Assembly: GCA_029237695.1 (NCBI GenBank)
Contig: CM055265.1
Coordinates: forward strand, 215,280,506-215,344,505
DNA length: 64,000 nucleotides
Source: Conchocele bisecta
Lineage: Eukaryota; Mollusca; Bivalvia; Lucinida; Thyasiridae
Direction of reading: 5' to 3'
The translations under genes were made by a program, and so were the position numbers. Each line of letters starts with the position of its first letter. Within the stretch, counting starts at the first letter, position 1. Below, in pieces: positions 34,362-46,756 of this stretch. The notes under the pieces are model-generated. The model had not been told where the DNA came from and made no database searches. It saw nothing but the letters and a program-made list of their open reading frames with translations.

Positions 34362-35479
34362 TTAAATCTGTCGGTGTATGACTAGTGTATACGGTTATGT
34401 AGATTTGTTTTGCTACCTTCTTGTAACCAATGTTTTTTGTCATCTTTAGAGCACGAAGAACAAAACTGGGGTTGGTTCCATTTTTTTTGACAATTCCTTT
34501 GGCCGCCATCTTGGATTTCAAAATGGCCGCCCTGAAATACTATATTCATTATATATACACTTCTAATACAGGTATAATATTGATTCGTTTTTTGGTGATA
34601 AATCATCTTTTGACCACAAACAACAACACCAGTGTTATTTTCAATTTTAACAACCCCCATGGTGGCCATCTTAGATTTAAAAATGGCCGCCCTGAAATCG
34701 TATATAATATATTGTAATATTCATATCCACATTTATAATACAGAAGGAATGGGTTTTTTTCGGCTATGCCATCTAAATACTTCAAATAATAAAACTGTGG
34801 TTGGTTCCACTTTTTCTGATAACTGGTATGTTCAAAATGGCCTCTATGTAAATAATATTTCTTGTGTCTTCACTACGTACTGTCTTTAGTAAAGTGTATT
34901 TATAGTTAGGCCGTATTGACTGTTTTGCTACGTTCTCGGGACAGACGTTCTTTGTATCATTAATGAAAACATGAGTTGTTCCTATTATATTCTAATTTTC
35001 AAAATGGCTGCTGTGAAAATCATATAATTCTTATAATCATGCACAAACCATTTTGACTGATGTTTCCCAGACTATAAGCATTATTGAAAGTAAATTATAT
35101 ATGGCTAAAGTCAATTTCAAGTCACTGTTTATGACAAAAATGGCCACTGTGGGTATGCAGGAATTTTCTTAATTATGGATACAGTGCTTTCAATCAGTTT
35201 ACTTACCATCTGCATTAGAGTCTCCATCTTGTTGGTGCTCATGGAAGGCAGTGCTGGCACAATCACACTCAAAATGCGGTCAAAGTTGTTGCTTACGTAA
35301 AATATATACCCTATACAAATTTGGAAATGACTTTTTCGGCATTAGAACGCCATGTGCACATGTTCAGTATGTGTAAACGACGTGCGTAAAATCTCAGATT
35401 GATTGCCATAACACTGTTTGAGAGGTTGAATACATAATACAGAATTGTATGTAGAAAAGTTGAAAAGGCAGTATTGTTC

Positions 35480-36930
35480 CATGGTCATTGTCATTATTTA
35501 CGATTACCATATGGTCACAACTCCTGTGTCGATATAAAAGTGATCAGTGCCTTGATGGTCCAAATTGCGTTTCACTTCTTGAAATTGTCATATTATGACG
35601 ACAAAGCCAGAGACACTGCATTTAATTATGGTGTGCCACAAAGGCAAGCCAATGGCTAATGCTTCCATATCATTGATTTTCGCAGAAAACTAATATGCTC
35701 ATGATTAAACATGAATAATGAGGCATGTTATTTGGCTGGAAACGGTTTCGTTATGTGTACGGACTGAATATTCAAGTGGAGTAAGATCACTTGCCTCTCA
35801 TATTCAAGAAATAAATACTCTGTTCATGTCGTCACAGACTACAGGATATTTTACTGCTGCTGAAGCAATATGGCCTGTCCATGAAACAAGTTTCTGACAA
35901 AAACATACTAGTTACTGATACGCTATCTCACGAGTCGGTAACAAACATATATTCTAACTTTATTAAGGGTATGAATTCACAGGTAAATGTAGTATTTACA
36001 AACTTACCTGTCGGTGACCACGAGTTGCAAGAAATTGCATAAGTAAGATGCACATTTGATTATGCTAGAAAAACGAATCTAAAGGGATAACTCAATTTCA
36101 GAATGGAATGTCCGCAGAAAATAGTTGCGTTATGGGATTACCGAGATAAACTGAAAGGATCTAAACACATAATTCTGACTCCTCTCGAGTCCAAAATGTT
36201 GCAAGCCATGCACAATGGCCATCTTGGCATTCAGACATGTCTTTGACGAGCGCAATGTATTATGTTCTGGTAAAATGGTAGGAAGATTGAAGATAGATTT
36301 GAAATGTCAAAGAAACTCTGATATCACACTATGTACCAGGCCACCCATGACAAACTGTTGCTACAAACATTTCCACATGGAATGAAAATAATTTTTGGTA
36401 ACTGTTAACAACAACAGTCACACAGCATGAAATCCAAAATGGCCATTGGACAGTTGAAAGGGATTTACAGTAAGCATAGTGTGCAGATGAAGTAGCCAAG
36501 ATCCAGTGGATTAGCTGGGCGAACTGTAACTATTGTGCAACACAGTTTCGTAAAAACAAAAGGTGAATGTACATACCAATATTTGGGTATACTGGAATAT
36601 CAAAACTCCCATAACCGGCATGGAATGGTCACCTGCACAGTTATTGATGGGACAGTGGCTTCTATCCAGTTTACTGACCACTTGTGAGCAGGTATTTCCA
36701 ATACATGTTTCGATTTGTGACAAGATCAGATCCAGTCATCAATAGAGCAAGAAACACTATGAAACAATCATAGTAGCTTTAAAATTAAAATAGCTAAACA
36801 TTGGCAACCAAGCTGGACTTCATAAAGACAGCAAACTGTTGAGACCAGTCGCAGTCTGCTAGCACAATGCCAGATCTTACAGACTGCAGATGGTGCATCA
36901 TATCGCCGTAACAAATGCTTTCTCATGAAG
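35480..36930 (+). pseudogene. Fossil Ty3/Gypsy pol (plus strand)
   Basis: Short recognisable pieces in changing frames. HYLRLPYGHNS (about 35495-35530) is the RT LRLPFG block. RLQDILLLLKQYGLS and then ILVTDTLSH (35835-35935) form the RT/RNase H connection ending in (A/V)DTLSR. LWDYRDKLKGSKHIILTPLE then MLQAMHNGHLGIQTCL (36130-36245) is the integrase H2C2 finger with its HxGH(L)G core. MEWSPAQLLMGQWLLSSL (36620-36675) is the end of integrase. Many stops and frameshifts show an old insertion, unrelated in age to the better-preserved copy at 5.6-9.9 kb. Confidence 0.75.
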
Positions 36931-37955
36931 CAATGGAGAACATGAGTATTTACCTTCGCAATGCAATATACAATACCATAATATACACTTTATTGGATAA
37001 AATTGATGGTTTGCCATATTTTCATCTTCTAATTTTAAAGGAAAACACATGTGCTGACCAAGATATAATTTGAGGAAACATAACTATAAGCCACAACAAT
37101 ACATAATACATGTAAATACGTAATACAACAATACGTAATAGATGTAAATCCTTGAAGTGGCAATGTATGTGACGCACTTATTTCCGGCGGCCATTTCGAA
37201 GATAATGGCGTCTGGTACCACAGTACTAGTTAGCAATAATCTCAACAGTTTGTGTTCATTGTGTTATGAGTATAAGCAGAAGAAACAAATATCACCACTG
37301 CTTTAAAAGATAGGAACGGACTCGCTGGATTCATATTAAATAAATAAATAATATCGAAATAACACGAAAGCGGTAGATAACGTCGCCAAAAAAACGATAA
37401 ATGCCATTATTATTCATGTTTTATAACTGGCTTCAAATCGCCTGTAAGTCGCCATCTTGGATAGCCGTGATGTCACAGTGCGGGGCCGTGTACAGGCACA
37501 TCACCTAATCGGTAAAATGGGAGCTGGTCAAAACGACCGCGGGTCAAAGCGATCCCAGGTAAAAACAGCACATATGTGACCAAAACATCCCCCAAGCTTT
37601 AATTAATATATAATCAGATTAATAAACTAACAAAATCGACCTCGTAATACGTGTGCTGATAAAATCGAAATATTCCATTTCTGTATATCTTGTCCACAAG
37701 TCAACACTTGTTATCACACCTTTATCCAGACGCGTGTGACATGTCTACCATTAATAGTGTTGATCAGCGTATGCACTGTTAGTCATTCAGTCAAACAATC
37801 CATTACAATCTGCAGTATAATACATTACTCACGAATTGAAACAATCATATCCATGATAACGGATGGTCTAATGCACTGGTGTGTTTTCTTATGTACCATA
37901 CTGAAATTTTAGTAACAATTTAGAGGGAGATTTCGACCTAAAAAAAAACAACCTA
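36931..37955. other. Non-coding sequence inside the 7-kb region
   Basis: Contains one half of a direct repeat (37145-37310, TTAGCAATAATCTCA) and CGCCATCTTGGAT words. No gene was seen. Confidence 0.5.
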
Positions 37956-39740
37956 CAGAGGTCCAGATAAGGTAATTAAAAAATGCAAAAACCCAATTAA
38001 AATCAGACACAATGCGTACCAAAAAGCAATTAAAATGTCCGGTACGCAATACTTTTTTATCCTGTAGCATACTCCTCAAATGTATTTTCAGTCTGTCGCG
38101 TACTGCTAGATTTGTATACAATCCTACAAAATCATCGCCGATGATCTGTGCGGTCGGCCATTCAATGTTTACAAAGTCTGGTCCCGGCTCTAGCTGCAGA
38201 CAATGTCTCGCTGTATTTCACCGATAACGGCTGGAAACCAGTATTCGGATGTACTCGATTTGAACTCCAGGATTTAGCGGGAGCGATTCCGACTCTCAGC
38301 GGGGAAAAATGGGTCCAACTCGATACGAAACTCTAGTAATCCACCACATGGCATTTGTTTAGAGTACCGTTCAAGTTAATGATCCCAAATCTAGAATGTC
38401 CACCCTTATCGCATCGGCCGTTTTTGCCCATATTGATTTTGAGAACAAAAATCGGATAAGACGGGGCCTATCAATTATGGCGAAAGTTAACACAAACTTC
38501 AGAGCTCACGCGAGCCGGAATTGAATTCCCATTTATCTCTGAATTTGTTGTCACAATCCACGTCATTTACGGAAAATATTACTGATTGGCAAATCAATAA
38601 TTGTGGGGGGGGAAACGGCGATGCGAAACTTTTGTGAACCCGAGATCCAGGCTCATTACTAGTCTATTTTCTTAAATTCAAATCGATGTGAAACTGCTTG
38701 TTTCGACGACCCCGAGTCTACTCAAGGAGATGCAACGAAAAACGTCTGTAGACATTCGTAAACGACTATCCGCACATTTTGAATGTGTCAGGTTTATATT
38801 TTACATGTGGGACAGTATCATAAGTAATAAATGAAAAATATGGTAACATTATTTACTATTTTCGACCAACGCACACGTTGAATAAAATGGCGGTCGAATT
38901 AACTAAGTTAAAATAGGACGAGTTGAACGGCGCCCGAATTCACCAATTAATAAAATCGTAGTAGCGATAGACACTATACATAACACAATCGGATCATGTC
39001 AGATTTTTTCGTAGAAAATTGGTGACACATGGCGCAACAAAATGGCGGCCACAACAAACAAACGTGGAAGAAACAAATTGCAAAAGTCCAGCACCAATGT
39101 TAACCTTATTTCGATTTATTTGACGACCGATGCAAAGGTGGAATCTCAATCCATTGCACAAGGCATCATACAGTCATTTTGTTGAGCTCGGTGTGTGGAG
39201 ACCCCAAATTAATCGTGATTGACATTATTGATGAATTGCTGTCAAACGTGGTCAGCCAAAAAAAAATAGATCGCGTATTGCAAAGATCAATCTGCCAATC
39301 AAAGCATTCTTGATCAGCGTATGCACTGTTTGTCATTCAGATAATGAAACAACTTGCATGATTTGTTTAATACATGATACTGCTTGTTACATAAATTATA
39401 ACTATAAGTGTGCTAGCAGATCCGGAACTACACTGGCCACAAATGCCATAAGCCCAATTACTCTAGTAACAGTTACTTATATGTACTTGGTTTGAAAACT
39501 TGAACTAATCATTTTATGCTTCAATTAATTATATGAACAACAAAACAGTACCATTAATACATAAATTAGTACGATTTGTTTCCGAATCGGTTTTTGTAAT
39601 CCAAATATGGAAATACCCAATTGAAAAAAATTGATGGGGTAACGTTTTTAAAATACCCAATTGAAAATTGAGAATACCCAATTGATTTCAAAAGTATGGA
39701 GTAACAGTACCCAATGTCAAATTCCTTATCTGGAGCCCTG
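37956..39740. mobile_element. Non-autonomous CAG..CTG element with 6-bp target duplication
   Basis: Starts CAGAGGTCCAGATAAGG and ends with the complement of CAGGGCTCCAGATAAGG. AACCTA directly flanks both ends (37950-37955, 39741-39746). AAAACCCAATTAAAATCAG near the left and several AATACCCAATTGA near the right form a second inverted pair. Length is 1785 bp. No transposase is recognisable; the open frame 38148-38336 has no known motif. Confidence 0.8.
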
Positions 39741-41010
39741 AACCTATACTGTTTCATTACAAAACAGACAGGATTATGTTTGCAACCAGCAAAGTCCACA
39801 GTATGATACCGTACCATACAATGTCAAATTAATGATGTAGCCCCTAATCAGATTTTATTTTGTTTATTTGCTGAATATAACTGAAATTAAAGTAAAAATT
39901 AAATTTTGCCAAACCCAGAAGCAGGATCTACCTATTGAAATATATAATAATTATGACACAGCAACAAGCGGTGTTTTCTCATGTGCAGTGTAAATATGTT
40001 TTACGACCAGCAGAAACATCCCTGGGGCTAACCAGGGGACTACAATATCTTTGAAATTCAGATGGCAGTATATGACACTCTTTGATGTGAAATATGGTTC
40101 ACTATCTTACTAAACCTGGCATATTGCCTCTGCCACCAGTATAGAGGTAGATCAGCTTGCAAAAGCAGCAGTCTGATAATTGTATGCACAATTTGCACAG
40201 TCTGATCAGGATCAGCACTGTTCATCTTTCCATCAATGAAACACATGTCCTGCTTCTAAGCAAAATCTATCGTTACCAGGCTACATAAGTGTGATATTTG
40301 ATCAGGAGCTATACTGGTTACAAATCCCAAAATCCCATTTCTCCAATCACAGCCACAAATGTGTAGTCCCCATTAAACACGCCGGGGGCCGATACGCTTT
40401 ACAACTACGTCACGGCACGGTTGTGTATCACGTGATTTTAATTGAGGCAGCCTAAAATCCCCATGGAGTGAAGAGGGCATAAATATTGGAATATTTAAAA
40501 CCAAATATCTATGGGATTATAATAAATACAAGTCAAGTAATGCCACGATATGTCTTTATTATAGCTATATAATGTAAATGTATCGGTTTTGGGGAATGTG
40601 TTATTCTCCTTTAACATGTATAATAAATATTAGATTGTCACGTTTAAATGGCGGCCATTTTAAAAATAATATGACCGATATTTTAAAATATACTGAAATA
40701 ATTATACCAATATGTCTTATCCATAATAAATAATAATAAAAAACACCACATATAACGTTGACGTTAAATATAAATTAATTTCAATAGCGGCCATTGTGAA
40801 ATTCAAAATGGCGGCCATGCTTCTCTTAAAAAAATGAACCAACTTCAGAATGTGTAACAAATCTTTGATGTGGCGATGTGCATAACACACTTAGTTTCGG
40901 TGCCCTTTTGAAAATACACAATACCAGTTAGCAATAATCTCACCAGACTGTGTTCAAAGAAATACGAATATAACCAGAAGGAAAAAACAAAATCTTACCA
41001 CGACATTCAA
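39741..41010. other. Non-coding sequence with dispersed-repeat pieces
   Basis: Around 40055-40330 the minus strand carries the dispersed repeat also seen at 41500, 45075 and 57100 (GATCAAATA, TTAGAAGCA, ATTGATGGA). Around 40640-40830 are CAAAATGGCGGCCAT words. No exon was found. Confidence 0.5.
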
Positions 41011-41499
41011 AAAATGTAAAATAAATACTGGATTTCCAATTTTGAAATGGCGGCCATTTTGAAAACCAAAATGGCTGGTATCTCAAAATTTATTGAACTC
41101 ATCCTGCCAATATTTCTTGTCCATAATGTGTTTTCCGCTGTAAAATCACCACACATAATGACTTTGACCTCAAAATATAAATTTCAATGGCGGCAATTTT
41201 TAATTTCAAGATGGCGGCCATATGGCTTATAGAAAAAAATGGAACCAACCCCAGTTTTGTTGTATGTGGTCTATGGATGAAAAAAAAACTTTGGTTCAAA
41301 CAATGTAGCAAAAAAAAATCACAAAACCTAAAATAGCGACATAACAGTATACACTAGATATTGTAGTGAAAAAGATTGCAGTTTTGTGTTCTGATATGAG
41401 TGAAAGCGTCTACTCCTGATGTCCGTTGTTTACCAGTAGGCTTACTGCATGATTTCACAAAAGCAGTGTGTGGACAAATCTTTACCTTGACACAATTTA

Positions 41500-41740
41500 T
41501 TCAAGGAAACATATATGTGGATTTGATTGGAGAGATGGGGGCTTATGGGATTTGTGACCAGAGTATCTGCTGATCAAATAGCACGTACACTCCTATAGCC
41601 TGATAATGATGTATGTTGCTTTTTAGAAGCACGACGGGTGTTTCATTGATGGAATGGCGAACTGTGCGGATCCTGATTAGACTGCGAATGCACAGGCTGA
41701 TCTGGATCTACACTGATCGCAAAACCACAGCCACAATTAA
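41500..41740 (+). repeat. Dispersed repeat (GATCAAATAGCAC family)
   Basis: GCTGATCAAATAGCAC, TAGCCTGATAAT, TTAGAAGCACGACGGGTGTT, TCATTGATGGAAT and CTGATCTGGATCTACACTG. Other copies lie at 45070-45176 (continuing 45578-45650) and 57100-57190. It ends just upstream of the DHX33-like exon at 41778. Confidence 0.7.
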
Positions 41741-41777
41741 CTTTCATCTGTTGTCATTGTGCACATACTACTTACAG

Positions 41778-41882
41778 AGACAACAAGCGATCGCGGCACG
41801 CCAGAAGTTCATGGCGAGTGAGGGCGACCACGCGACTCTGCTCAACATATTCCGTGCATATAAGGGGGTCAGCGGCAATAAG
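41778..41882 (+). CDS. DHX33: DHX33-like exon B (EGDHATLLNIFRAYK)
   Basis: Acceptor ACTACTTACAG, donor GTATGT. 35 codons, phase 0 to 0: RQQAIAARQKFMASEGDHAT then LLNIFRAYKGVSGNK. The (S)EGDHxTLLNI(F/Y) block is diagnostic for the DEAH/RHA helicase-associated domain. Confidence 0.9.
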
Positions 41883-41964
41883 GTATGTCCTCAGTACCAA
41901 GGTTTCTCATATATATCGGGGTCATAGTTACTTTTCTGTGTCGGCCATAGGGTCCAAGAATAGT

Positions 41965-43586
41965 GATAACGATGCTCATGTGAGCTATTGTTACCTCAAT
42001 GTGTCCGTCGTCCGTTGTCGTCCGTGAACATTTTCAAACGTCTTCTCCTCGGTAAACATTGGGCCTATAGTCACCAAACTTCATGGTCATGGTCCTTAGG
42101 TAGGGGGATTACAAAATTGTTAAAATGACGTCATTACGTAATCCAAGATGGCCGCCGTCTAAAAATAGCACAAATTCTTCAAAAATCTTCTTCTCATGAA
42201 CTGCTAGCCGGATTTCGACGAAACTTGGTAGGAATGATCGATGTACAATGCTCTTTCAAAGTTGTTAAAATGGTGACCCCAGGGTCAAAAATGGGCGTGG
42301 CCCATGCGGTCAAATTGGGGTCAAATTTTATTTTTGACGAATATGGTCATGTTATATATCAAATCGAAGGTGTCAATGAGGCGATCACTCTGGTGCATTT
42401 TTTGTCGAAATCGGATGGTTATGTCATCCAAGATGGCCGCCGAAAGGTCAAAAGGTCGTTCTTTTATTAGAGATTTCAAAATTCTTCTTCACAAGAACCG
42501 CTTGGCCCATGTTAGCCAAACTTAAAAGTTATGGTCCATGGGTGAAGCCTTTTCAGATTTGCTAAAATGGAGGTCATTGCTAATCCAAGATGGCCGCTGT
42601 CTAAAAAGAGCATAAATTCTTAAAAAATCTTCTCATGAACCGCTAGCCGAATTTCGACGAAACTTGGTAGGAATGATCGATGTACAATGCTCTTTCAAAG
42701 TTGTTAAAATGGTGGCCCCGGGGTCAAAAATGGACGTGGCCCGTGGGGTCAAATTTGGGTCAAATTTTATTTTTGACCGAATATGGTCATGTCATATATC
42801 AAATTGAAGGTATCAATGAGGCGACCACTCTGGTGCATTATTTGTCGAAATCGGATGGTTATGTCATCCAAGATGGCCGCCGAAAGATCAAAAGGTTGTT
42901 CTTTTATTAGAGATTTCAAAATTATTCTTCGCATGAACCGCTTGGCCCATGGTAGCCAAACTTAAAAGTTATGGTCCATGGGTGAAGCCTTTTCAGATTT
43001 GTTAAAATGGAGGTCATCGCTAATCCAAGCTGGCCGCCATCTAAAAATAGCACAAATTCTTAAAAAATCTTCTTCTAATGAACCGCTAGCCGGATTTCGA
43101 CTAAGCTTGGTTAGAATGATCGATTTACAATGCTCTTTCAAAGTTGTGAAAATGGTGAACCCGGGGTCAAAAATGGGCATGGCCCGTGGGATCAAATTGG
43201 GGTCAAATTTTATTTTTGATCGAATATGCTCATGTCATATATCAAATTGAAGGTATCGATGAGGCTATTGCTCTGGTGCAATACTTGTCGGAATCGGATG
43301 ATTATGTCATCCATGATGGCCACCAAAAGGTCCATTTATTCAAGATTTTGAACGTCTTTTTCTCAGGAACCACATGGCCGATGCTGGCCAAACTTCATAG
43401 GAAGTTAAGATCCTTGGGTGAAGCATTTTCAGATTTGGTAAAATGAGAGTCGTCGCTTAATCCAAGATGACCGCCATCTAAAAATAGCACAATTTTTTTA
43501 AAACACATGAACTCAATGTCACATTCTCCTCTGGTGTTCATGGAGTCAGGTGAGCGAATTAGGGCCATCATGGCCCTCTTGTTTAC
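41965..43586 (+). mobile_element. AGCTCACCTGAGC tandem-repeat element, copy at 42 kb
   Basis: Starts within the family at GCTCATGTGAGCTATTGTTA, lacking the first 15 or so bases. It has the GTCCGTCGTCCGTTGTCGTCC leader, four ~430-bp units and the full 3' signature GGTGAGCGAATTAGGGCCAT..CTCTTGTTTA. Very close to 2409-4011 in sequence. Confidence 0.85.
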
Positions 43587-44119
43587 TTACTGATCCGTGT
43601 AGATGCTGATCAGCATGTGTATACATACCTGATATAGATCTCTCGTTTGTTGATCGTTTGTGATAGAATGCCGCGTGTAAGTCTGTGATCTGGGTCTAAA
43701 TCAGCATGTGTACTGACATAGCCTGATAGTAGATCTCTTCGTTTGTTGTATCGTTTGCTGATAGAATGCCGCGTGTAATCTGGGAAATCTGTCTGTATAG
43801 TCTGCATTTCTGTCCGCGTGAAAGTCTGTCTGGGTCTAAACTGGTTGCAAAGGTGGTTGCACGTACCTTAGCGATGAATCCATCCTTATAGTACCGATGA
43901 CTGGTACCAGATCAGGACGCTGTATTTCAGTGCTGATACTTTTTATTGTCATTTCAGTATTGCATGTACGGTATTCATACAGTTTCCCATCTGTATATGA
44001 CCTTGCTGTTGAATGGATGTAAATCCCCAATCAAAGAATCAATCATTCAATGTACAAACATAAGTGTACCGAAATAACCCTAAATATTCAGATACAATTT
44101 ATTCTGTGGGTGGTTGGTC
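43587..44119. repeat. Degenerate short tandem and dispersed repeat sequence
   Basis: Repeats of GATCAGCATGTGTA, TAGATCTCTCGTTTGTTG and GATAGAATGCCGCGTGTAA about 100 bp apart (43600-43780). No coding feature. Confidence 0.55.
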
Positions 44120-44640
44120 GGGCGAACACGATGGTGTAAATTAACGGTGGGTTCCTCCTTATAGGAATCACAATTTGCCTGGTTTGGCCCTCAGGTACGT
44201 TTTTATCTTTACGTTTTTATTGTTACCTGGGAGTTGAATTGGGTTATTGCCAATTATAAAAGTAGTAAGATTATTACTGATCCTACTGCATTTGGGAGGG
44301 GGCCAAGTGATTCTGGTGTGGCGAGTACCTGACATCAGATCGGGATTATTCTGATTTCAGGGCTGAATATATAGTTTTTGTCGCGCCTGCTTTAGCAGAG
44401 GCCCGACTAATATCGGCGCTTTTTCCGTCGTCGTCGATCGCGCCGTCCGTTTTTTTGTAAGGCAAATGCGTTAAAGTTATTGTTTTTTCACAACATGATC
44501 AAATGCCTTGGCAGGCGCGATACCGCTTCCGTGGCGGAATTCTTGTTTATTGTAAATATTCAGTTCGGATTTTGGGATTTTCCCCACATTTGTACATGTA
44601 CTTGAACATGTACATGTACTTGTACAGGTAATATATGGGA
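44120..44640 (+). mobile_element. Old SINE copy with an insertion at 44381-44547
   Basis: The flanks match the 9301-9767 SINE (TTTGGCCCTCAGGTACG, ATTCTGATTTCAGGGCTGAAT, then TTGTAAATATTCAGTTCGG). The interrupting 167 bp begins TCGCGCCTGCTTTAGC and contains a CCGTCGTCGTCGATCGCGCC leader and GGCAGGCGCGA, giving TCGCGCCTGC inverted pairs. Confidence 0.65.
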
Positions 44641-44906
44641 TTTAGTACTAAACCCATTGACCCGGCCTTAAATAACCTTAGTTGTTGATAGTCAGTTAAA
44701 CCCCAACAAACAAACAATTTATTCTAGGAAATATATGGTTTCCTATAATGTAGAATGTCCGAACATTTATGGTTAACATTTATGGTTAATATTAGTGTAC
44801 TGGTTTATCACAACAATGTATTTGGATACAGATGGTGTCTAAAGACCAAGGCCATTACGGTACTACATTTACAAGTGCAGTTGAGTGTCACACATTACAA
44901 TTGCAG

Positions 44907-45040
44907 CAATGGTGTCAGGAAAACTACATCAACGTGAGGAACATGCGTTCCGTGTTGGATGTACGACGTCAGCTGAGGGGGATCTGTGAGAAACTTGGCG
45001 TGCCACTCCAGTCATGCGGACAAAACACCACAGCAATACG
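44907..45040 (+). CDS. DHX33: DHX33-like exon C (QWCQENYINVRNMRSVLDVR)
   Basis: Acceptor ACAATTGCAG, donor GTATAT. 134 bp, phase 0 in and two bases carried over. Encodes the WCxENxxNxRNM..VRxQL block between the helicase-associated and OB-fold regions. Confidence 0.9.
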
Positions 45041-45176
45041 GTATATCATATTATGTGTGACTGTGACTAGAGATTTGTGACCAGTGTAGATCCTGATCAA
45101 ATAGCACTCTCATGTAGCCTGATAACAATATCTATATTGCTTCTTAGAAGCATGATGGGTGTTTCATTGCTGGAAT

Positions 45177-45577
45177 CGGATGGGCCATGGCCTAAGAGAT
45201 ATGGCATTTGATTTCAACGCCGGAGGTTGAGAGTTCAATCCTCGCCCTAGGCCTGAAAAATACTTACATAGTATTTCCATCACAGTGGTTAGTCGGATGA
45301 GACTTTAACCCTTCCTACGCTGGAGACGGAAATTGCCGTCTGCTGTTTTTCATTGTTGCTTTAATTCTTAACAAAAAACTGGTTTTGACAGCACATGAGA
45401 ACTGGAGACGATTTTCATGTGCTGTCAGAACAGGTTTTTGTCGAGAAATATTGAAAATAAAACATTTCCAGCAGACGTCAACATTTAATTCAGCGTAGTA
45501 AGGGTTAAACTGTGGCCCCGTCTCTAGGGTCCCGTCTCTAGCTGATGGTACGTTAAACCCATTCACTTACTATACCT
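45177..45577 (+). mobile_element. tRNA-headed SINE containing a piggyBac-like MITE
   Basis: Flanked by TTTCATTGCTGGAAT (45162-45176) and TTTCATTGATGGAAT (45578-45592), a 15-bp target duplication with one mismatch. The head is GGGCCATGGCCTAAGAG with B-box-like GAGGTTGAGAGTTCAATCC; the tail is TGGTACGTTAAACCCATTCA. The body is split by the MITE at 45309-45504. The SINE itself sits in the dispersed repeat described at 41500. Confidence 0.85.
45309..45504. mobile_element. piggyBac-like MITE, copy 2 (nested in SINE)
   Basis: TTAA at 45305-45308 and 45505-45508. Ends are CCCTTCCTACGCTG and the complement of CCCTTACTACGCTG. The interior is closely related to 34177-34361, including the GACAGCACATGAGAA and TTTTCATGTGCTGTC arms. 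Confidence 0.85.
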
Positions 45578-45751
45578 TTTCATTGATGGAATAGCAAACC
45601 ATGCAGATCCTGGTCTGATCTGGATCTACACTGGTGATGAAAATATAAATACAGTCTACACCCGTTTACTCAAAGTCCGCCGGAATGTGATAAAAACAAA
45701 ACGAAGTTCGACTTAACAAAATCTGAACGTGACCTCGAAGGTTAGCAAAAG

Positions 45752-46756
45752 TCGTCTTCTGTCTGTCTGTCCGTCTGTCTGTTACGTGTTCCCTTCTGCT
45801 ATGACTTTGTTACCGATTTGCTTGAAACTTCATGTGCATGTTTATTATTATCCTTCGTGTCATTCACCGCCCCACCCATGCTCCCCCATGCCCAAGGTCA
45901 AATGACTTTTTACTGTATGACCAATTGGCTTCAAACTTCATATGCATGTTTCCCATCATCCATAGTTTCATTCCCTGCTCCACCCATGCTCCTGCATGAC
46001 CAAGGTCAAATAATTTAGAAATTTGTGTCCAGTAAATGTGTGCACGTTTTTCCATTCTCCTATAATTTCTTTACTGTAAGACTGATTGGCTTGAAACTTC
46101 ATGCGCATGTTTATTATCATCCATGTTTTCATTCCCCATCCCACCCGTGGTCTCGCAATGACCAATTTACATCCAGAAGATTTGTGCGCGTTTCTCCATT
46201 CTCCTACAACTTCTTTACTTAATAACCGATTGGCTTCACATTTCATGTGCATGTTTATTATCATTCGTGTTTTCATTCCTCACCCGACCCATGCCCTCCA
46301 TGTGCCCAAGGTCAAGCTCAAATAACTTAGAAATTTGTGTCCAGTAAATGCGTGAACGTTTCTCCATTCTCCTATAACTTCTTAAATGTTCAACCAATTG
46401 GCTTGAAACTTCTTGCACATGTTTATTATCACCCATATTTTCATTCCCCATTCCAACCGTGCTCTCGACATGCCCAAGGTGAAGGTAAAAAAACTTTGAA
46501 ATTTGCGTCCAGTAAATGTGTGCGTGTTTCTCACTTCTCTTATAGTGTCTTTACTGTACGACTGATTGGTTTGAAACTTCATGTGCATGTTTATTATCAT
46601 CCATATTTTCATTCCCATGCTCTCCCCATGCCCGAGGTCAAGGTCAAATAACTCCGTCCAGTAGATGTGTGCACATTTTCTCCATGCTCCTATAACTTCT
46701 TTATTTTATGAACGATTGGCTTCAAACTTTATGTGCACATTTCCCATCATTCATAT
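45752..46756 (+). repeat. Tandem-repeat element, CCATTCTCCTATAACTTC family
   Basis: The leader CTGTCTGTCTGTCCGTCTGT at about 45760 is followed by six or so monomers of 140-170 bp (TGGCTTGAAACTTCATGTGC, TTATTATCATCCATATTTTC, CCCAAGGTCAAGGTCAAATA, TTGTGTCCAGTAAATGTGTG). Open frames in it are repeat shadows. Confidence 0.8.

Larger units (their letters stand above)
34382..41357. repeat. ~7-kb region bounded by inverted repeats
   Basis: CTAGTGTATACGGTTATGT at 34382 faces ACATAACAGTATACACTAG ending at 41357. Inward, 34390-34720 and 41010-41340 are diverged inverted copies (AAAACTGGGGTTGGTTCCAT; several GCCGCCATCTTGGA / CAAAATGGCCGCC words). Direct repeats also occur inside (37145-37310 with 40855-41010). 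It contains the fossil Gypsy and the 37956-39740 element. It could be one composite transposon or a chance pair of inverted copies; no target duplication was seen. Confidence 0.6.

Noticed and set aside
38148..38336. 62-codon frame (SLYFTDNGWKPVFGCTRF)
   Set aside because: It lies inside a non-autonomous transposon, with no splice context or known motif.
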